Source: CAXMRP01 sp965216515
GTDB lineage: Bacteria; Pseudomonadota; Alphaproteobacteria; Rhizobiales; Afifellaceae
Assembly (NCBI GenBank): GCA_965216515.1
Contig: OZ244173.1
Span: forward strand, 1,054,001-1,118,000
Length of the DNA: 64,000 nucleotides
Reading direction: 5' to 3'
In this document: one piece after another, positions 29,064 through 39,711 of the stretch
How the letters are laid out: every line of letters begins with the position of its first letter
Position numbering within the stretch: the first letter of the stretch is position 1
Translations under genes and position numbers: made by a program
The notes under the pieces: generated by a model
Told to the model about the DNA's origin: nothing
What the model saw: the letters and a program-made list of their open reading frames with translations, nothing else
Database searches by the model: none

Positions 29064-29259
29064 AGCTGAGCCAAACAATCGCTTCAACAGCCTTCTCCAT
29101 GCCATGCTTACAAAGCCGGGCGCGGAAAAGCCTGCAAAAGCAGATCGAACATCAAGTGCGGCTGCTTCCGCAGATTGTGCCGGAATTCGAACTCCCAAAG
29201 GTAGGTCTGCAACCACTTCGGGGAAACGTGGACGTAAGTCCCCTGAACGGCCCGCTTGA
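29056..29259 (+). CDS. Cargo of element 2: small protein running antisense into the transposase gene
   Basis: 67 residues, starting MAKAEPNNRFNSLLHAMLTK. It overlaps the peptidase gene by 8 bases, and its last 150 bases are opposite the transposase 3' end. The core RFNSLLHAMLTKPGAEKP resembles KFNRVLDAMISGKRPSKP of element 1. The same position and motif in two different elements argue that the N-terminal part is a real, conserved small protein of this element group. Confidence 0.5.
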   Translation: MAKAEPNNRFNSLLHAMLTKPGAEKPAKADRTSSAAASADCAGIRTPKGRSATTSGKRGRKSPERPA

Positions 29260-29989
29260 CGTTGCCCCAGAAGGCTTCAATCGTATTGGTGTGAACCTCG
29301 CCGCTCACATACTCGCCCTGTGAGTGGTTGACCGTCCCGTGCCAGTAGCCGTGTTCCGGCAGTTCGCGGAAGGCGCGGGCTTCATCGGTCGCAACCCGTG
29401 AGCCGGCCTTCACGTTCTGGACGATGTGCGGGACAACCTGATTGGCACCACGGCCGGCGACGACGCGGGTTATGACTTCGCCACCGTGCCGTTCGGCCAT
29501 GCCCAACACCACGGACTTGTCGTCCTCACCGCGCTTGTCTTTACCGCCGATGAATGCCTTGTCGGCTTCCACGACCGGCGAACCGGAACCGCTGCCGCCT
29601 AAGGGCGCGTCGCCGTCCACATAGCCCATATAGCGGCGGATATGGTTGCACATCCGCCAAGCGGTCTTGTACGTGACGCCCAACTGGCGCTGGACTTCCT
29701 TGGCGCTCACGCCGTTCCGTGACGCCGTGAACAGGAACATGACATAGAACCAGTCCCGCAGTGACGTGCGGGTCTTCTCAAACGGCGTCCCGGCTGTCGG
29801 GTAGACCTGTGCGCCGCAATGCTCGCACTCGTAGCAGCGGCGCTTCCTGACCCGGTAATAGCGGGCTTCCGCGCCGCATTTGGGGCAATGGAACCGCTCG
29901 CCGTAGCGAACGCGCATCATGTGGTCCAGGCACGCGTCGTCATCAGGGAAGTGGGCCATAAACTGCTGGATTGTCGGTGCTTTTGCCAT
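29108..29989 (-). CDS. IS1595-family transposase (element 2)
   Basis: 293 residues from the ATG at 29989. Zinc ribbon FHCPKCG ... YECEHCGAQVYPTAGT, then RNGVSAKEVQRQLGVTYKTAWRM, and the DDE domain with VVEADKAFIGGKDKRG, SRVATDEARAF and HTNTIEAFWGNVKR. All family motifs are intact. The longer open frame to 30097 passes through the inverted repeat and overlaps the cckA stop, so it is not preferred. Confidence 0.92.
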   Translation of the reverse strand: MAKAPTIQQFMAHFPDDDACLDHMMRVRYGERFHCPKCGAEARYYRVRKRRCYECEHCGAQVYPTAGTPFEKTRTSLRDWFYVMFLFTASRNGVSAKEVQRQLGVTYKTAWRMCNHIRRYMGYVDGDAPLGGSGSGSPVVEADKAFIGGKDKRGEDDKSVVLGMAERHGGEVITRVVAGRGANQVVPHIVQNVKAGSRVATDEARAFRELPEHGYWHGTVNHSQGEYVSGEVHTNTIEAFWGNVKRAVQGTYVHVSPKWLQTYLWEFEFRHNLRKQPHLMFDLLLQAFPRPAL

Positions 29990-29995
29990 GCACCC

Positions 29996-30024
29996 AATAT
30001 AGGGATGATGGTTACATGTTTCAA
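29996..30024 (-). promoter_or_regulatory. Transposase promoter of element 2, -35 box in the terminal repeat
   Basis: Read leftwards: TTGAAA (30019-30024), a 17-base spacer, TATATT (29996-30001), with the ATG 6 bases beyond. It is a near-consensus promoter in the same place as in element 1. Confidence 0.6.
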
Positions 30025-30037
30025 GGGGATATATGCG

Positions 30038-30058
30038 GGCACAACCGCATACATCCCC
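30038..30058. repeat. Right target copy GGCACAAC followed by an extra repeat-like half site
   Basis: GGCACAAC at 30038-30045 is the third copy of the target. It is followed by CGCATACATCCCC (30046-30058), which differs at one base from the end of element 2 and faces outwards. It is either part of the original target or the stub of a third element. Confidence 0.6.
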
Positions 30059-30093
30059 AAACACGCACAGGCACAGCCGACCGGCCGGGACCT

Positions 30094-32724
<2,631 letters not shown>

Positions 32725-33003
32725 GCTCGGGTCCCAGTTTGCCCGCACTGATAGCTGATTCGGTTTGCCAGCGGTTTGTGATGATACCGGCCGATCCTGT
32801 CACGAACTACGGCCGAATTGGGCGCAAATCCGGTCCGGCAACCGCCCCGGCGCCCAGGTTCCAACAATTCGCCATATAATATCCACGATTTGGACACCAA
32901 AGTTGGGGACGGCGGCCCAGATGATTTGAACCAATACCTGTGACCGGCTAACGTCAGACGCGAGCCGCAGAGACGGCACGCGTACAAAGCGAAGGAGGCG
33001 TCC

Positions 33004-35148
33004 ATGGGCGGTTGGGTGGAAACCGCACTTGGGCCCGGGGGCACGACGCTGCAGATCGTGGCAGCGATCGTGTTGATCGGCATTGTTTTCGGTGGGCTGT
33101 GGCTGTTTCGGCGACGGCGCGGCGGGTCGCTTTATGGCCGCAATCGGCAGGCGAAACCGCGGTTGTCCCTCCTGGAAACCGCCAATGTCGATCAGCGCCG
33201 TCAACTCATTCTCATCCGTCGCGACGAGGTCGAGCATCTGCTTTTGATCGGCGGACCCTCCGACATCGTCGTTGAAAGCGGCATTCCGGACGGTCAGGGC
33301 GAACAACGCATCCGCCAGCAGGAGTTTGCGCCGGCCGCAGCGCCCGTTCGCGAAAAACGGCGCTCCGACAAGACGCCGGCGGCCGCGACGCCGAAACAGG
33401 ATGCCGCGACGCCGAAACCGGATGAAGCCGCTCCCGTCGCGCCGCCGAGCCAGATCGCAAACCGGCCACAGGGCCAGAAGGCATCTGGCTCTTCGCCCGC
33501 CGCGCCTGCATCGCTTGCCGCAACGGCTGCCGATCCGTCCATGGCCGCACCGGCTGCCCCGGCGCCTGGCCCGGCCGGGTCGAAACCCCCGGCGGTTCCC
33601 GCAGCGCCGGTTGCCACAGTGCCGGTTGCCACAACGCCGGTTGCCACAACGCAGACAGCCGCCCCGCACGATCCGCGCCCGCCGCGGCCCGACGAGGCGC
33701 GCCCCGAAGAACAGCGCCCCGAAGAACAGCGGGCCGGCGAACAAAGGACGGGCGAACAAAGGACAGGCGAACAGCGGCAGGACGAGCAGGACGAACAGGC
33801 CCGGATCGCTCGCCGTGTTTCGGAGCAACTCGCGCCGACGGAACCGCCGGGCGGTGCCAGCCGTGCCATGCCTGCCGCTTCAGAAACGCCGCCACCGGTT
33901 TCCCCGGCAAGCCCGGATATTGCGGCAGCCGGCCTGGCAGCCGGGGTGGCTGCGCTGACCGCGGCAGCCGGCAGGGCGCGCACGGCCGGCGATCCCGTCG
34001 GCACCGAAAAGGAAACCGCGCCGGTATCCGGCACCGAATTCCCCCATGCGTCTACGCCGGCGAATTCACAGCCGGGTGTCGCCGAAACGGCGGCGGAAAT
34101 TCCTGCCGCCAGTCCGGCCGCCGACGCACCGAGGCCGTCGCAGACGATCGAAGAGGACGCGGCAAGAGCGGTGGAAGCCGGGTTGGCTGGTCGACCATCC
34201 GCGCCGGATCGCGGCGCCGTCACCGGTCGGCCGGACACCGAAACCCTGATGCGTCAGGCATTCGGATTGCGGGAACGCCATGAAGTCGCCAAGCAGGATA
34301 CCGTGCGCCGTGAGGAAGCGGCGAGACAGACTGCGGTGGAGGGCCCGGCAACGGATGCCTCCGCCGATATCAAGGACCAGGTTGCCGCCCCCGGGGCCGG
34401 GCAGCCCGAGGATGCAGCGGGCGCGCCGCCGGAATCCCGTTCCGCGACACCTGCGGGAGATCGCCCCGATCCAGCCCCGGCAACTGACGCCCCGACAACC
34501 GGGCACTTGCCAACCGGGCACCCACCGGCCGCGCTCGCCACGGATATGCCGGCGGACACGGGCATCGAACTCCATCCGGATGAACGGGCCGACGAACGCG
34601 TCGCGGACCTTTCCAAGCGTATAGTTGCCGACGATCCCGGTCCCGTTCTGTCGACAGTGACTGGTGCGGCCGCTGTCTCCGCAGTCATGCCATCGCCGGC
34701 AACAGCACTTCCCAATGTTGCGCCCGAACAGGTCGCCGAGGCGGATGCGGTCGAACAACCCAACCGCGATCCGACAACGCTCGGTGATCTCGCGGAACGC
34801 CTGGAAGAGGCTCTTTCCAAACAGGCGACCGGTTCTCTGGGCGATCAACCGGCACCGGCCGCTGTTCCGGAACCGCCGTCGCCGGCCGACAGAATCGGCG
34901 AGACGGAATTGGCGCCGCCGGGACTGCCCGAGGATGACCCCGGCCGATTGGCTGCGGAATTCGGCTTCGCCGCCGAACCGCCGCCGCAACCCGCCGCGGC
35001 ACCGGCACAAAATGACAGCGCCGAACAGCCCGGGGGAGACGCCAAATCAGTCATCGAATTCGCGTCCCGGCGGAAATCCAACAATGAATCGCTGGAAGAC
35101 GAAATGGCCCGTCTGCTCGGAGAATTAACCGGCGAAACGGCGCGCTAG
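33004..35148 (+). CDS. FliO-like domain protein with a long Pro/Ala-rich tail
   Basis: 714 residues. One membrane helix (about 16-35) is followed by a short FliO-like domain, PRLSLLETANVDQRRQLILIRR then EHLLLIGGPSDIVVES (to about residue 95). The remaining 600 residues are low-complexity Pro, Ala, Glu and Arg sequence with repeats, probably disordered and cytoplasmic. FliO helps the flagellar export gate assemble, but no flagellar gene is recognised nearby, and this domain is common in non-flagellar alphaproteobacterial proteins. Divergent from cckA; 279 bases separate them. Function is not assigned. Confidence 0.75.
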   Translation: MGGWVETALGPGGTTLQIVAAIVLIGIVFGGLWLFRRRRGGSLYGRNRQAKPRLSLLETANVDQRRQLILIRRDEVEHLLLIGGPSDIVVESGIPDGQGEQRIRQQEFAPAAAPVREKRRSDKTPAAATPKQDAATPKPDEAAPVAPPSQIANRPQGQKASGSSPAAPASLAATAADPSMAAPAAPAPGPAGSKPPAVPAAPVATVPVATTPVATTQTAAPHDPRPPRPDEARPEEQRPEEQRAGEQRTGEQRTGEQRQDEQDEQARIARRVSEQLAPTEPPGGASRAMPAASETPPPVSPASPDIAAAGLAAGVAALTAAAGRARTAGDPVGTEKETAPVSGTEFPHASTPANSQPGVAETAAEIPAASPAADAPRPSQTIEEDAARAVEAGLAGRPSAPDRGAVTGRPDTETLMRQAFGLRERHEVAKQDTVRREEAARQTAVEGPATDASADIKDQVAAPGAGQPEDAAGAPPESRSATPAGDRPDPAPATDAPTTGHLPTGHPPAALATDMPADTGIELHPDERADERVADLSKRIVADDPGPVLSTVTGAAAVSAVMPSPATALPNVAPEQVAEADAVEQPNRDPTTLGDLAERLEEALSKQATGSLGDQPAPAAVPEPPSPADRIGETELAPPGLPEDDPGRLAAEFGFAAEPPPQPAAAPAQNDSAEQPGGDAKSVIEFASRRKSNNESLEDEMARLLGELTGETAR
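33606..33650 (+). repeat. Three 15-bp tandem repeats in the FliO-like gene
   Basis: GCCGGTTGCCACAGT followed by two copies of GCCGGTTGCCACAAC, coding for PVATV/PVATT pentapeptides in the disordered tail. Confidence 0.8.
33700..33789 (+). repeat. Six 15-bp tandem repeats coding for R-x-x-E-Q pentapeptides
   Basis: The units encode RPEEQ, RPEEQ, RAGEQ, RTGEQ, RTGEQ and RQDEQ. They drift stepwise, as expected from slippage or unequal exchange. Confidence 0.8.
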
Positions 35149-35334
35149 GCCGTCACCCACCCGGCACCGGGCAATCCCGCATCGGTTCTTCTGGAGCGGC
35201 ACCCGCGAACCCCGAAATTCGGTGTTCTCGGCAGGATCGGACCTCATACGAGCGATACCCGGATACTTTTCCCGCCCGAACAACATTCCTGTTGAGCGGT
35301 TTCTTGCGCAAATTCGAACCCGAATGAATGAACG

Positions 35335-35751
35335 TCAATCGTCGCGATAGACCCGTTCGCGGCGCTCATGGCGTTCCTGCGCCTCAATCGACAACACAGC
35401 GATCGGCCGTGCGTCCAGTCGCTTCAGGCTGATCGGCTCTCCGGTTTCCTCGCAGTAGCCATACGTGCCATCTTCGATCCGGCGCAGGGCCGCATCGATT
35501 TTGGAAATCAGTTTGCGCTGCCGGTCACGCGCCCGAAGTTCGATCGATCGATCGGTTTCCGACGAGGCGCGGTCGGCGATGTCAGCATGGTTCTGGTTTT
35601 CCCGTTGCAGCGCCGCCAGCGTCTCCCGGCTTTCCGCCAGGATGTCTTCGCGCCACGACAGCAGCTTCAGCCGAAAATATTCCCGCTGCCGCTCATTCAT
35701 GAACGGCTCTTTTTCGCTCGGTTTGTACTTCGGATCGATATCCGCCAGCAT
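35335..35751 (-). CDS. dksA: RNA polymerase-binding transcription factor DksA
   Basis: 138 residues. It binds the RNA polymerase secondary channel and, with ppGpp, controls stringent-response promoters. The coiled coil has NERQREYFRLKLLSWRED and the tip region ADRASSETDRSIELRARDRQ; the globular end is GTYGYCEETGEPISLKRLDA and ends HERRERVYRDD. Only one of the four zinc-finger cysteines remains, as is usual in Alphaproteobacteria. The start at 35751 has AAGGA upstream and gives the standard N-terminus; a longer frame to 35874 is not supported. Confidence 0.94.
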   Translation of the reverse strand: MLADIDPKYKPSEKEPFMNERQREYFRLKLLSWREDILAESRETLAALQRENQNHADIADRASSETDRSIELRARDRQRKLISKIDAALRRIEDGTYGYCEETGEPISLKRLDARPIAVLSIEAQERHERRERVYRDD

Positions 35752-35984
35752 TTCCGAATCCTTATCCCAAAACCGGACTGTTCCGGACGGCCATATATAA
35801 AGCTGACGTCCGTTGCGCAAGAACATTGCTGATGAATGTTCTGTGAATCGCATGGCACATGCCCTGCCCGTCAATTGGGCCCGGCGCCGGGGAATTCGCG
35901 CCGGATATAGCCGGCCGCATCGGGGCGTTTACCTCACATTAACCATGATCGGGCGAGGATGACGGAAATTGATGGGAACTCGCC

Positions 35985-36353
35985 ATGCGCCTTGTTGCTG
36001 ACAATGAAGACCTGTCCGCCGGCCTGCTTGCTGCTGTCGAGACCGCCGAAAAGACAATCGTGGAAACCATAGGCCGAGAGTGCGACGCATTGCGCAGCGG
36101 CCGAATGCTGGCTGCCCGGGCGATCCGCACCCGCCTTTGCGATTGTGCACAGATGTACATCAACGCAATAAAAACCACCCGCGCCGTCCTGGAAACCGCC
36201 GGTGACGAATACCCCGGCCTGCATGATAAACTGGAGTACCGCCGCGCGACCTTTGCCGCCCTGTTGCGCGTGGAAATGGCAACGCTCGCTGCAGCGAGAG
36301 CCCGCAGCGAAGCGGAGGCCAGCAACCCGGCACCACTGGCCAAATCCGCCTGA
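35985..36353 (+). CDS. Small helical protein, unknown (weakly FlgN-like)
   Basis: 122 residues, almost entirely helical, starting MRLVADNEDLSAGLLAAVET and containing ECDALRSGRMLAARAIRTRLC. Length and pattern recall flagellar chaperones of the FlgN type, and dksA often lies near flagellar genes in Alphaproteobacteria, but I see no decisive motif. It is divergent from dksA. Confidence 0.5.
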   Translation: MRLVADNEDLSAGLLAAVETAEKTIVETIGRECDALRSGRMLAARAIRTRLCDCAQMYINAIKTTRAVLETAGDEYPGLHDKLEYRRATFAALLRVEMATLAAARARSEAEASNPAPLAKSA

Positions 36354-36836
36354 CCCGGGGCCTTTCCGGCAGCGCTTCAATCGCCCGCGCACGGCAAACA
36401 CCCTGCCCGACAGATCGGGTGGCGGGTCGCGTATGAAGCTGTAATCCTGCCAATCGTGGTCCCGGCCAGGGATCCGGCCGCGAACGCCCACCGGGCGCGC
36501 GAACAGATTGGCGGCCGGATTCAGGACCCCCGCCCGCAAGCATGCGTCGCAGACCGCCGCCCGCCATCCTCCGTGAAGTTCGCGCCGGCTGACACCGCAT
36601 CGGCCAACGCCCCCACGACACCGGCAATTTTCACCGCCGCGCCGTCTTTGATGGTGGATTGACCCCGTTTGGCCCTTATGGAGCCATATTTGACCCGAAT
36701 GTGTTGGCGGTCAGGATTGTGGCGGCCAGATCAGCCCGCCGGTGCGATCGCGGGTCCGATCGCACGCCGTTCCCATTCACCGCGGCCAGCGGCAGAGACC
36801 CCTGGAGACCAAGCAGAGACCCCTGGAGACCAAAAG
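36354..36836. other. 483-base gap with a 21-bp tandem duplication
   Basis: GC-rich sequence with open frames in several directions but none with a family resemblance or translation signal. The only clear structure is the duplicated 21-mer at 36792-36833 next to the following start. Confidence 0.5.
36792..36833 (+). repeat. Perfect 21-bp tandem duplication carrying a Shine-Dalgarno-like GGAG
   Basis: Two identical units, each ending CCCTGGAGACCAA, lie directly before the GTG start at 36837. The duplication places two GGAG sequences upstream of the gene. Confidence 0.85.
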
Positions 36837-38216
36837 GTGCCGGCGTTGCGTAACGGATTGGACCAGTACGAATCGATGATCCGGCTCGCAGTCGCCATTT
36901 TGGCGCTGGTATCCGCCGTTGCCACATATCTGGGCATCCGTGGCCTGTTCGGCACGTCAACGGTCGCAGTTCTTGCGGCAATTGCCTATGCCGGCGGTGT
37001 GTCTGCCGGAATTTTCGTGTTCTGGTCGATCCTGATCCGATTTCTGCCCACCACCCATTCGCGCCGTCCGCGTCGGGCGCTGCTCGCGATCATGGTCGTC
37101 GGATCGGTATTCATCATCGGACTGTCATCCTGGTTCAACGCGGCAGCCATCGCCGGACCGTCCGCGCTTCAACGCCATCTGGCCGGACTGATCGCAGCCT
37201 ACACCGACAGCCTCCAAACCGCTTATGTGACCGCGCTCGCCGCCCAATCCGGCGTCGCACGTCCGCGACAGCCGGCGCCTCAATCGGATCGACAACCGGC
37301 CATGGAACGCCTAATCCGCCTGCCGGAAACGGCGGCAGGCGTGGCCACCCGAGCGACAATGCCGGCCACTATTCCCGATGCCGCGGACCGGCTCTCCGCC
37401 CTTTTCGGCAAAGGCGAGGATCATCTGGCGGCGATGCGGCGTTTGCTCCATCCCGCTCATCCGGACCCTGCCCGCGCCGAAGATTTCGCCAGGGCAACGG
37501 TCAGGCTTTCCGAGGTCATTGCCGCGCTGCAACGCCAGGGCACGCCATCTTCCATCACGGCGGCACGTCCCGGCGATCTGCGTTTGACGGCGGCGGACAG
37601 GCTGAACAACGCGGCGCTGGACCTTGTCATTCCCACCCAACCTGAAGCGGTGTTGCGACATGCTGCGGCCTACTTGCCGGCCTGGACCGCCGGCGTTGCC
37701 ATCGACCTCCTGCCCGCGCTCTTCATCCTGATGCTTTTGGTTGCCCGCGATGCCATCCGGCAAAACGAAGCCGCGGCAAAAACAAAGGCGGTCCGGTCCG
37801 AAAGACAGACGGCGGCAATCCACGGCGTTGCTCCCGATCGACCGGTTGCGCAAACGGCAGGCAAGCCGAACGGCCGCGCCCGGGCGATCCGCCCCGATCC
37901 CTCCCGCATCCGGGTGATGGCCCTGCGAAGCCCGCTGCGAATTCCGGGAGGGCGAAATCCCCGGCTCCCCGGACACCCGCGCGTCCCGCCACCGGCGAGT
38001 GGTCGGACCGGCGCCCTGCCGGACAAGTGCCGCCGCCAACAGCATCATTGGCCGGCAGACACGCAACGACGGCGCCCAGGTCCGCAAGAACCAGGCCCAG
38101 CCAATGAATGCCGCCGGGTTCCGGACACCGAAGAAAACGCACCATCCGGAGGCTGCCGTGCTGCGCGTGGTCACAGTGGGTCTTTCCTGCCTTGTTGCCA
38201 CCATGGTCGCGCTTGA
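36837..38216 (+). CDS. Four-helix membrane protein, unknown
   Basis: 459 residues from the GTG at 36837; an ATG at 36876 is an alternative. Three membrane helices near the N-terminus (IRLAVAILALVSAVATYLG, VAVLAAIAYAGGVSAGIFVF, ALLAIMVVGSVFIIGLSS), a soluble middle of about 200 residues, a fourth helix (VAIDLLPALFILMLLVA) and a basic Arg/Pro tail. The layout resembles uncharacterised Alphaproteobacterial membrane proteins. Its last part overlaps the next gene by 59 bases, so the end of the tail may not be conserved. Confidence 0.65.
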   Translation: MPALRNGLDQYESMIRLAVAILALVSAVATYLGIRGLFGTSTVAVLAAIAYAGGVSAGIFVFWSILIRFLPTTHSRRPRRALLAIMVVGSVFIIGLSSWFNAAAIAGPSALQRHLAGLIAAYTDSLQTAYVTALAAQSGVARPRQPAPQSDRQPAMERLIRLPETAAGVATRATMPATIPDAADRLSALFGKGEDHLAAMRRLLHPAHPDPARAEDFARATVRLSEVIAALQRQGTPSSITAARPGDLRLTAADRLNNAALDLVIPTQPEAVLRHAAAYLPAWTAGVAIDLLPALFILMLLVARDAIRQNEAAAKTKAVRSERQTAAIHGVAPDRPVAQTAGKPNGRARAIRPDPSRIRVMALRSPLRIPGGRNPRLPGHPRVPPPASGRTGALPDKCRRQQHHWPADTQRRRPGPQEPGPANECRRVPDTEENAPSGGCRAARGHSGSFLPCCHHGRA

Positions 38217-38931
38217 GGTCAAGCGCGGCTTGGACGGCCTTGACCGGCCGATCCGGTTCGGCACGATCGCGTCGCCATCTGCCGGTCAGCCACCGGCTGC
38301 CGGCCGGCTGCAACCCTACCGCCTGCCGGGTTTTCCCGGCGAGCACGCCTCCGTCACCGATAAACACCCGGCCGGCAGGCCCCCTTCGGCGCCGGACCGC
38401 GCCGGCAAGGCTTACGAAGCCTCACCCATGACATTCCGGATCGGCGCGGACAGCACAATTCTCGCCCGGGGCACAATCGTACCGGGCACCGCTAGCCGGC
38501 TGGAACAGTTCCTGAAGGACCGCGACGAGCTGCACCGCATACAACTCCATTCACCCGGCGGATCGGTTCGTGATGCCATCGCGATCGCCCGCCTGATACG
38601 CGATCGCGGACTTGAAACCCGGATCGCCGCCGATGGCTACTGTGCCTCCTCCTGCCCGCTGGTTTTCGCCGGGGGCACCCGGCGCACCGTCCATCGCGAA
38701 GCGTTGATCGGCGTTCATCAGGTCTATGCGCGCGCCGGCGAAACAGGTTCGCTGGAGCAGGGCATGGACGAGGCCCAGCGGATAACGGCCCGGGCCCAGG
38801 CCCTGCTGCTGGACCTCGGTGTCGATCCCCGCATGTGGATACGCGCCATGCAGACGCCGCCGAACAACATCTATCTTCTGACCATGGAGGAGATAACAGG
38901 CTTCCGGCTGGCAACCCGGATTGAAGACTGA
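38158..38931 (+). CDS. Membrane-anchored or secreted ClpP-like serine protease fold protein (COG3904-like)
   Basis: 257 residues from the GTG at 38158, chosen because GGAGG lies 5 bases upstream. A hydrophobic N-terminal segment (VVTVGLSCLVATMVALEV) would anchor it or direct secretion. The ClpP/crotonase-like domain has LHSPGGSVRDAIAIARLIRD, YCASSCPLVFAGG (likely nucleophile Ser) and ALIGVHQVYA (likely His). These periplasmic ClpP-like proteins are not part of the ClpXP machine; their substrates are unknown. Confidence 0.8.
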   Translation: MLRVVTVGLSCLVATMVALEVKRGLDGLDRPIRFGTIASPSAGQPPAAGRLQPYRLPGFPGEHASVTDKHPAGRPPSAPDRAGKAYEASPMTFRIGADSTILARGTIVPGTASRLEQFLKDRDELHRIQLHSPGGSVRDAIAIARLIRDRGLETRIAADGYCASSCPLVFAGGTRRTVHREALIGVHQVYARAGETGSLEQGMDEAQRITARAQALLLDLGVDPRMWIRAMQTPPNNIYLLTMEEITGFRLATRIED

Positions 38932-39058
38932 ACCATGGATCGCCAATGTATTGGCCGGGACTTTTTCGCAAATTGCCAATTCGGACGGCGCCAACCGCTT
39001 TCAAGCCGACCCGACCGGTGGTACGTGTTGAAGGTCGTTGTCTTGCACTGGAAACGCC

Positions 39059-39613
39059 GTGCCACGCCTGCTGCTCTTGCGTCACGCCAAGTCATCCTGG
39101 GACATGCCGGCAGCCGGCTCTTCGTCGGGTTCGGCGGTCTCAGATATCGAACGCCCGCTTAACCCGCGGGGCCGCAAGGCCGCTGCCCGGATGGGCCAGG
39201 AAATCCACGCGGCCGGTTGGACACCTGACCGGGTTCTTTGCTCACCGGCTGTTCGCGCCCGCGAAACCCTGGAGCGCATGTCGGAAACATGCGCCGGAAT
39301 CGCCAACATCGCAATCGATCCCGGCCTCTATCACGGCACCGCCGCCGACTATGTTCCCAATATTCAGGCCGGCGGCAAGGGTGCAACGCAATTGCTGGTC
39401 GTCGGACACAATCCGCTGATCCACGCCACCGCAATTCACCTGGCAGCCGGCGATGATCATCCTGCTGTGGCAGGGCTGGTCGCCCGCTATCCGACAGCCG
39501 CGCTGGCCGTCTTCGATGTCACCGGAAGCTGGGCAGACCTTTCGTCCCGATCGGCCAGGCTTGCCGCCTTCCTGCTGCCGCGCGAACTGGAAAACCGGCC
39601 GGTCGGCTGTTGA
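39059..39613 (+). CDS. SixA-type histidine phosphatase
   Basis: 184 residues from a GTG at 39059. The RHG motif is LLLLRHAKSSWD (phosphorylated His), with a second conserved His in LLVVGHNPLIH and Arg in SPAVRARET. SixA in E. coli removes phosphate from Hpt domains such as ArcB, and this type also acts on other phosphohistidines. Family assignment is firm, but the target is unknown; CckA and the Hpt-like protein at 45.8 kb are in the window but not adjacent. Confidence 0.85.
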   Translation: MPRLLLLRHAKSSWDMPAAGSSSGSAVSDIERPLNPRGRKAAARMGQEIHAAGWTPDRVLCSPAVRARETLERMSETCAGIANIAIDPGLYHGTAADYVPNIQAGGKGATQLLVVGHNPLIHATAIHLAAGDDHPAVAGLVARYPTAALAVFDVTGSWADLSSRSARLAAFLLPRELENRPVGC

Positions 39614-39711
39614 TCACCGATTAACGCCGATGGGCTAACGCTTTGACCCGACTTTGAATAACGATGGCCCCGTCCCCATATCGGCTGGGGAGCGACGGCC
39701 AGGAGGGCCAA

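Larger units (their letters stand above)
27970..30037. mobile_element. IS1595-family element 2 with passenger genes
   Basis: 2068-bp element. Left end CGCCTATATCCCCTAGAGAC and right end (read leftwards) CGCATATATCCCCTTGAAAC match over about 25 bases with few differences, and GGCACAAC flanks both sides. It has the same plan as element 1 but different cargo: a membrane protein, an ImmA/IrrE peptidase and a small end gene, convergent with the transposase gene. The transposases differ enough that the two elements are not recent duplicates. Confidence 0.85.

Noticed and set aside
26208..30058. CRISPR array or integron interpretation of the repeated ACAACCGC...TATATCCCC sequences
   Set aside because: There are only three copies, spaced by kilobases, in inverted pairs next to transposase genes with an 8-bp duplication. 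This is transposon-end structure.
35300..35330. Possible tRNA-like T-loop sequence (TTCGAACCC) after the FliO-like gene
   Set aside because: No acceptor stem, anticodon arm or D-arm could be built around it.
36160..36627. Long leftward frame opposite the unknown helical gene
   Set aside because: Arg/Gly-rich translation typical of GC-rich shadow frames, no Shine-Dalgarno, and opposite to a better gene at 35985-36353.
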